Source of the DNA: Zychaea mexicana
Taxonomy: Eukaryota > Mucoromycota > Mucoromycetes > Mucorales > Lichtheimiaceae
DNA length: 64,000 nt
Assembly (NCBI RefSeq): GCF_025766255.1
Contig: NW_026516714.1
Coordinates: 238,345-302,344 of the forward strand
Reading direction: 5' to 3'
The notes beneath the pieces are model-generated. The model had not been told where the DNA came from, did not search any database, and saw only the letters and a program-made list of their open reading frames with translations. Made by a program: the position numbers and the translations under genes. Positions 58,652 through 64,000 of this stretch are shown here, piece by piece. Position 1 is the stretch's first letter. Each line of letters opens with the position of its first letter.

Positions 58652-60983
58652 CTTTCATATCAAGCTAACTAAAGAAAAGAAACAATAGTAGTGATGAAGG
58701 AGAAAAGAGGAGCAGTTTTTTGATCTTCAAAAACTGGCCTAATCCTTTTCTCTTTTATTCGGTGGTTAAGTTAAAGTTACCAAGATCGGTACATCAACAA
58801 TGTGGCAATAGTAATAGTACCAAAAAGAGGTCTACTAACATAGCTATAGTGATTCTGATTAGGGATTCACTCCAAGTGCTATGATCATATTGTGTGATGT
58901 TTCGACCGAAGCATATGCCGATAATGTACATATATATGTGCCCTGAACAGATGTATATATATATAGGCAGAAAAGAGCTAAATTATTGTTTCTGATGCAT
59001 CTACTTCCCATTTACGACTAAGGTTCTACTAACTCTTTCTTTGCATATCCTTTGTTTTTAAGGAGTTCTGTTTGCACGTTTTTATGCATATTGGTTATTG
59101 CTTCAGATGACGATTTTTTCAACGTTCTTGCTATTCCCGCCCGAATTTTTTGGTGGTAGAGATGTATATTACGCAAACACTTAACTGTTCCTAGATTATT
59201 ATGCAGATGACACTGTGTTTACTCGTTTGGCTGACTTGTTGGTTGTAGGCTCAACGACACTATGAAAGCTAACCCAAACATGAACGATCTTGTAATGTTG
59301 ACGGACATCACTAGGCTGGCGTATCTAATAATACAAAGTCAGAAATACTCTGACAACTTGGATCATTAGTTCTCTCCTCGCTCTTTCTTCTGACGTAAAA
59401 ATAATGTCTGTTGTACCACTTCCTTTCTCTGCTTATATACAACACATCATAGGCAATTGCGACAGTTTACTGAGACTTCTTGTTTACGATTCTGACTGTA
59501 CAATGACCTATAACTCTACCAAAGCTCTTATAGGTATTCTATATACACTAAATATATTGCGCCGTTGGAAAAGACAGTGTTACTGCTCTTGAAAGCTCGA
59601 ATGTTTTTTCTCGTATGGGTGGCATGGTCCCAAAGTAGAAATACTATGAAGTTTTAATACAGTATGTACAAAAATCGAAGTCTCTTCAACGGTCACTAAT
59701 AGCATATACTAGCAAACACTCCACAACATATGCTGCCTAAACCCCCTTTTTTAATACAATATGATAGTGTGTCTATGACACATATTAAGTTCTCACGTTC
59801 ATATGACACTCGTGAGACAACGTTCGTTATAATATGCAGCACGTATAACTATTACGTATTTCAGATACATGCTTGTAAATAGGAGAGGGTTATAACACAA
59901 GTGCAAACTAACATGTAAATCCCTGTTATGGAGCGTAGTATGTTGCCCTCATCCACTGCACTGACGCATGATTAATATAGTGAGTATGGTCAACGTTCGT
60001 GCATCCTGTGCCGAAATGAATACGCAAGCAATCAATTTGAACAGAACGTTGTTATTCAAACTAGTAGAATGTTTCAACGGAAAATGTTGCTTCATTATGA
60101 TAATGAGTAAGTTATACCTGAGCCTATAATACAAATGAGTAACAGCTTACATATACTTTTTTTAAATTTTATACGATGGTTTTCTTAATTGGGTGAAACT
60201 TCTTCCTAATTTCGCATATACTTTGCCACATAAGAAGTATCCTTCCTTGTGACTTCTTGCATAAGAGTCACCAATCTCCAGTTGATGCAATTTGTACATG
60301 CTTCCTTTGGCAATGGAAAGCATCATATCCAACCATACGCTCGCTATCTACAAATCATGTGATCGCTTCTCCCTTTCTCTCTGTTCAAGGAGAAAGAAAG
60401 GAGGAAAGAAGACTGTAAGTCCTCAGACGCTGTCTTATCGCATAAATGATGCTCCATTAAATCTGGAATCATGCAAGTAGATGTGAAGATGAAGGTTGTT
60501 TAAACCCCAAGAAAACAGTAAGTCCTTTGCTGGATAGAACATAAATGTAAAAAACAGTATAATACTAAGCTTGAGATGGCAAGTAGTTTCTATAAGAGTT
60601 TTCTGTACATCTAGTGCATATACTATGGAGAGATGCGTAAGTGGTACGTGTATATCGTTCGACGTACATACAGAACCTAGATATCCTTTCTGATATCTAC
60701 ATGGTAAGCGTGACATACTGTAAATGCAGCCCGCCATTAAACGTCCCCTGTTTCTGCGGGTGTGTAGAGGTGCATGCATGCCGCACCTGCATGTTTTACC
60801 ATTTATATACGCGATGATTTCTCTATTTATAAGCAAGCTACAGTATGCCAAACAAAGCCCTTATGAGAGTAACGGACATAAGGTGAAGGCGAACGCACAA
60901 TGTGTATAATAGAGTAACGTATTACAGTTGTTTTTCCATCGAGTAATTCGACTCAGTAATAAGGGATATAGCTGTACAATAAA
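58652..60983. other. Intergenic; no gene recognised
   Basis: About 2.3 kb of A/T-rich sequence between the P450 start and the MFS stop. Frames at 59404-59592, 59949-60134, 60292-60480 and 60435-60851 have no recognisable motif. Promoter elements of the P450 gene should lie near 58652-59000. Confidence 0.4.
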
Positions 60984-62078
60984 TCAATCTTTTCGTTCTA
61001 CATTTTGTTCAAAACCGAAATGACGACGGATTCTTTGCCCGTACAGCTTGACTATAAGTAAGAGACCAGCCGAGAGCCAACTGAGTCCAGCGAGGAAAAC
61101 TGAATAGTATCCAAAACCAATTCTGTCAATCATTGGAGGAGCAGTAAGGCTTAAACAGCAGCCAAGTACCATCGAGCTAAAGACTCCTGCTGCATTAGCT
61201 GAAGCCGCCTGGCTAGGGTGTATCGCATCGGACCAATAGGCACCCATAGCTGACGTGATTTGGTTTACACCAAAGCATTGAATGCCGAAACCAATAATAG
61301 CTGACCAGTAGGTGAGATTATTATTGATGCTCCAGCCGAAAAGTAGTAATCTACCAGGAATAAATATCAAGCAACACGGCCAGATATTTATTGTGATGCG
61401 ATCTTCCACTTTGTGTCGTCCGCCACGTTTGGTTCGTGACGACAAGAGCAATCGATCCGAAAGTTGACCATTAATAAGGGCACCAAGTAAGTGGCCGCAA
61501 CCTGCACCTGAATAGCTTAAGCCTGGATTATATAATAAACACAAGTGGTTTAGTAATACTTTTACGCGCACACATTTGCACCTGCTTTCATATGGGGAGT
61601 TAATGTCGTACGGATTGCAATACAAACTTACTTGCCAAGCGAAGTGGTGCTTTTGTTCAGACAGTGTCGGAACAATGGTCTTGACAGTAAACATACCCGC
61701 AAATGCGACGCCGGCGGCCAGAGAGGTCAACGAAATGTGAGGGTAGCATAACAGTAAAATTGGACGGAGCGGGTTAATCACTTTCTTCTTTCTTGCTTCG
61801 GTTTCTTGTTGCTGGATTTCATTTTTGTTGATCGTTGCTGTGTCCACCGACGTGGATGATGTCTCTGCTGTTATTATAGTTGCTGATGATATTGCTGCTG
61901 TAGGGAGCTTTTCCTCCACATCAAACCTTTTGCTGTCACGAAATGTTTCTGGCAGGGAAATGAATGAAACAATAACGACAAGGGCACCAAAAGCAAAGCA
62001 GAACCAGAAAGTGGTGCGCCACGTGTTATTGCTGATAGTCAGAAATCCGCCAATAATAGGACCTAATAATAAGATCAT
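60984..62078 (-). CDS. DHA1-type MFS transporter, N-terminally incomplete
   Basis: A 364-codon minus-strand frame. It begins inside the first half of an MFS protein at LLGPIIGGFLTISNNTWRTTFWF, followed by FISLPETFRD, a charged central loop with Ser/Thr/Ala repeats, and the second half (LRPILLLCYPHISLTSLAAGVAFAGMF, then GCGHLLGALINGQLSDRLLL with the loop-8 signature). The central frame probably contains an intron at about 61530-61640, because the translated insert CNPYDINSPYESRCKC is not membrane-like. The TM1-4 part expected upstream is not recognisable in intact form. A fragment reading GKAVGTFE appears at about 62215-62240 but its frame stops. Fungal DHA1 proteins export drugs or polyamines. 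Either a distant 5' exon is missed or the gene is a decaying copy. Confidence 0.65.
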   Translation of the reverse strand: MILLLGPIIGGFLTISNNTWRTTFWFCFAFGALVVIVSFISLPETFRDSKRFDVEEKLPTAAISSATIITAETSSTSVDTATINKNEIQQQETEARKKKVINPLRPILLLCYPHISLTSLAAGVAFAGMFTVKTIVPTLSEQKHHFAWQVSLYCNPYDINSPYESRCKCVRVKVLLNHLCLLYNPGLSYSGAGCGHLLGALINGQLSDRLLLSSRTKRGGRHKVEDRITINIWPCCLIFIPGRLLLFGWSINNNLTYWSAIIGFGIQCFGVNQITSAMGAYWSDAIHPSQAASANAAGVFSSMVLGCCLSLTAPPMIDRIGFGYYSVFLAGLSWLSAGLLLIVKLYGQRIRRHFGFEQNVERKD

Positions 62079-62944
62079 CCAACAGAGTATGATATGTACT
62101 GACGTGAGTCAGCAGGAAGCAAAGGTAGTCTAGGAACGAGGAGCTCAGGAAGAGCGCAACACAGATCTTTCTTCTTTGGATAGTGACAAGTGATGCGTGT
62201 GTCAAACCTCGAACGTTCCAACAGCTTTCCCTTGAAACGAAAACTCCGTAGAGTGAAAGCGCATTGTTACGCAACGATTTGGCCAATTTACTTGGTACTC
62301 AAAGTGCACAAAGGAATGGCGGGTGAACAAGGTGATCAATGGAGCAACGAGTTACGCGCAAAAGGGTCAAAAGATGTACAGTAGGAAGTCATCGTTTATG
62401 GCGTTATTCTTCTGATCGTCCCAATGGATCTTGAAAGCTGCTAAAAAAAACGTAGAACCCGCACAAAAACAAACGAACCGATTAACTTTATCAGTAGCAA
62501 TAAAAATCAATGAAGGGTGAGTCAGTTTCACTAGCGGCAGCGTATACTTACCATGAGCGGTCAGCTTATCTGCGGCAGCACACTTGGAAAGAGTATGAAT
62601 TCGGAATGGATGGAGGGAGGTAACACGGCGTAGTTCAGAGAACTGTTGGCGGATGGCGAAAATTATAAAGCAACAGTAGACAAGCACGCTTCACAATAAA
62701 AGATAACGATCTTTGATACACTGCAGCGTTGGAGTCAAGTGTGTGTTGTATCTATTCCCGCACACCGCACATGCAGTCAAAAGATACTAGCAAAATGGAA
62801 TCGTCTGTGGACTACGCTTTATACTGTTTATCTTGTTGGGTGAAATGGAAACTGGCTGCTGGGAGGATCGTGTCCTTGATATTTACTAAGCAACTGATGC
62901 CGTAGAATCTGTTAAATTGTTTACCTTGTCAATCACTCCTGTAT
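62079..62944. other. Upstream of MFS; spliced-looking fragments
   Basis: No intact gene is recognised. On the minus strand, 62552-62690 and 62367-62440 can be joined through a consensus donor (GTAAGT) and acceptor (TTTTTTTAG) in phase, giving TLSKCAAADKLTAHG plus AAFKIHWDDQKNNAIND. I do not know this protein. Part of the region may be the decayed 5' end of the MFS gene. Confidence 0.3.
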
Positions 62945-63890
62945 TGCCATTTGTTTGCTCACAGAAAAGCATTTCTTCCGTGAATCTACATGCTCATTCA
63001 CATTCGTGTCTTTGTTTTCGCTTGACACGGTGCCGTGCACGGACCCCCTCACAACCAAGCGGCGACAGCATCGGAGGTACAGCAGCCCATGGTGAGAGAC
63101 ACGTACCACTACCGCCGAAGCACGCTTGTCTACTTGACCATCAGGTACCACTCCTCCTTTCATTTCCTTTGGTGCTGTATCTTTTGTTATGCCATAGTAG
63201 GCAACCCACAAGTTGATACGCAACCCGTTATCTGGGCCAATGAGAATTCACGGGGATTTGAAGTCCCGAACGAGAAAAATGTCTATATAAAGCGAGCAAT
63301 TTCGCCTTTCTTTTTTCTCTTCTCTTCAGTTCGTTTTGGTACAGCTTTGATCTGTAGTACAGATGCACTGCTCTGTGCCATGATCGGGTCATTGCTTGTG
63401 CTGGCTATTGTCATAATTCTTCTGATGATCGGCAGATTCAGTGGTCCGCGCCCTGAAGAAAATTTGCAATATATACCAGTGGGAATGTGGTCATATACTC
63501 CGGCAGCCGATCGTGAACCTTCGGGTGCATGTGATGCCAACGGTATATGTTGGGATAATTGAAACGAACTTTTTTTTTATTATTTATTACACACAAATAA
63601 GAAAATGATAAACAAAATAAAAATATATTTTTCTTTTTCGCACTTTCCGCATAAACGTTTTACCGCTTTTGCCTCGCCTTTTTTTTATGTGCACGACAAG
63701 TTCCTTTTTCTTTTTTCGCGAACAAAAAGCTAATTACTCCCCCCTCCATCCATACACAGCTCCGTGCTAAACAAAGCGGGGAACAGTGACAGTGGCTCTG
63801 TATCGTAGCCGAAAGTAACACGATCACAATGCTTTGGCACTCTTTTTCACTTTCTGTGTTCGCCTAAATTGCCAAAGCAATTGTCAAGAA
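62945..63890 (+). repeat. Dispersed repeat, copy 2 (partial)
   Basis: Homologous to copy 1 on the opposite strand: 62955-63170 matches the complement of about 9180-9388 and 63330-63870 matches the complement of about 8525-9010. The block 63770-63870 is also shared with copy 3 (33455-33600), including GCGGGGAACAGTGACAG-type and GTAACACGATCACAA sequences. A plus-strand frame at 63380-63562 (ending GACDANGICWDN) is open here. In copy 1 the same stretch has an in-frame stop and lacks about 70-90 bp, so it is not supported as a gene. Similarity ends near 63890 on the right and about 62950 on the left. Confidence 0.75.
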
Positions 63891-64000
63891 AAAAATTGTT
63901 ATCGAGGATATGGTCGGTTATTTTATAAGAGGCAACGCCAGAGCATACGCCAGCAGACCTGTATAATTGTCAGATCTGGAATGTTTTTTTTCAGCTGTTC
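63891..64000. other. Window end; no gene seen
   Basis: Only 110 bases remain. Weak similarity to the right part of copy 3 (33600-33650) may continue here, but nothing else is visible. Confidence 0.3.

Noticed and set aside
63035..63562. 175-codon plus-strand ORF with a hydrophobic stretch
   Set aside because: The same region in copy 1 has an in-frame stop and a deletion, so the frame is not conserved; it is treated as repeat.
1..64000. Search for tRNA, rRNA and CRISPR arrays
   Set aside because: I saw no tRNA B-box with a matching acceptor stem, no rRNA-like sequence, and no regularly spaced repeats with unique spacers; this is a reading by eye, not a covariance search.

Overview
The window looks like a 64-kb piece of a nuclear chromosome from an early-diverging fungus, most likely a member of the Mucoromycota (Mucorales-like). 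The pointers are many short spliceosomal introns with GTAAGT-type donors, long A/T and microsatellite runs, single-copy genes with fungal counterparts (Atg18, Nop9, Snx3/Grd19, Snx41/Atg20, Tcd1, Sec21), and a family of F-box/LRR genes with decayed relatives. No rRNA, tRNA, CRISPR array or bacterial operon was seen. All assignments come from reading motifs; no database search was run.

Layout. 0-10 kb is a loose accessory region: a possible small ORF, a short TA-flanked inverted-repeat element (MITE), a spliced Vba-like MFS transporter, a decayed TPR/LRR gene of the F-box type, and the longest copy of a dispersed repeat. 10.9-26.2 kb is dense and conserved: RhoGEF (-), ATG18 (+), NOP9 (-), SNX3 (+) and a HAUS4-like augmin subunit (-), in alternating divergent and convergent pairs. 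26-38.6 kb holds one large intact F-box/LRR gene and then a gene-poor block with three different minisatellites, a CACGTG-bearing duplication, another dispersed-repeat copy and decayed LRR-like sequence. 38.6-50 kb is again conserved: an F-box protein with a PP2-like C-terminal region, SNX41/ATG20, a TCD1-type tRNA dehydratase, and SEC21 (gamma-COP). 50-64 kb has a probable LRR relic, an ornithine-decarboxylase-like gene with an altered active-site motif, a broken GH51 arabinofuranosidase remnant, a complete cytochrome P450, an N-terminally incomplete DHA1-type MFS transporter, and a third copy of the dispersed repeat.

How the genes relate. Several genes serve membrane traffic. Atg18 (PROPPIN) and the PX proteins Snx3 and Snx41/Atg20 read PI3P on endosomes and autophagic membranes. 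Sec21 is part of the COPI coat. The RhoGEF would drive polarity and actin. I see no evidence that these are a functional cluster; fungal synteny is the simpler explanation. The most unusual material is the dispersed repeat family (8.0-9.4 kb, 33.45-34.33 kb and 62.95-63.9 kb), the minisatellite island at 31.7-32.6 kb, the HAUS4 candidate, the F-box/PP2 architecture and the divergent ODC.
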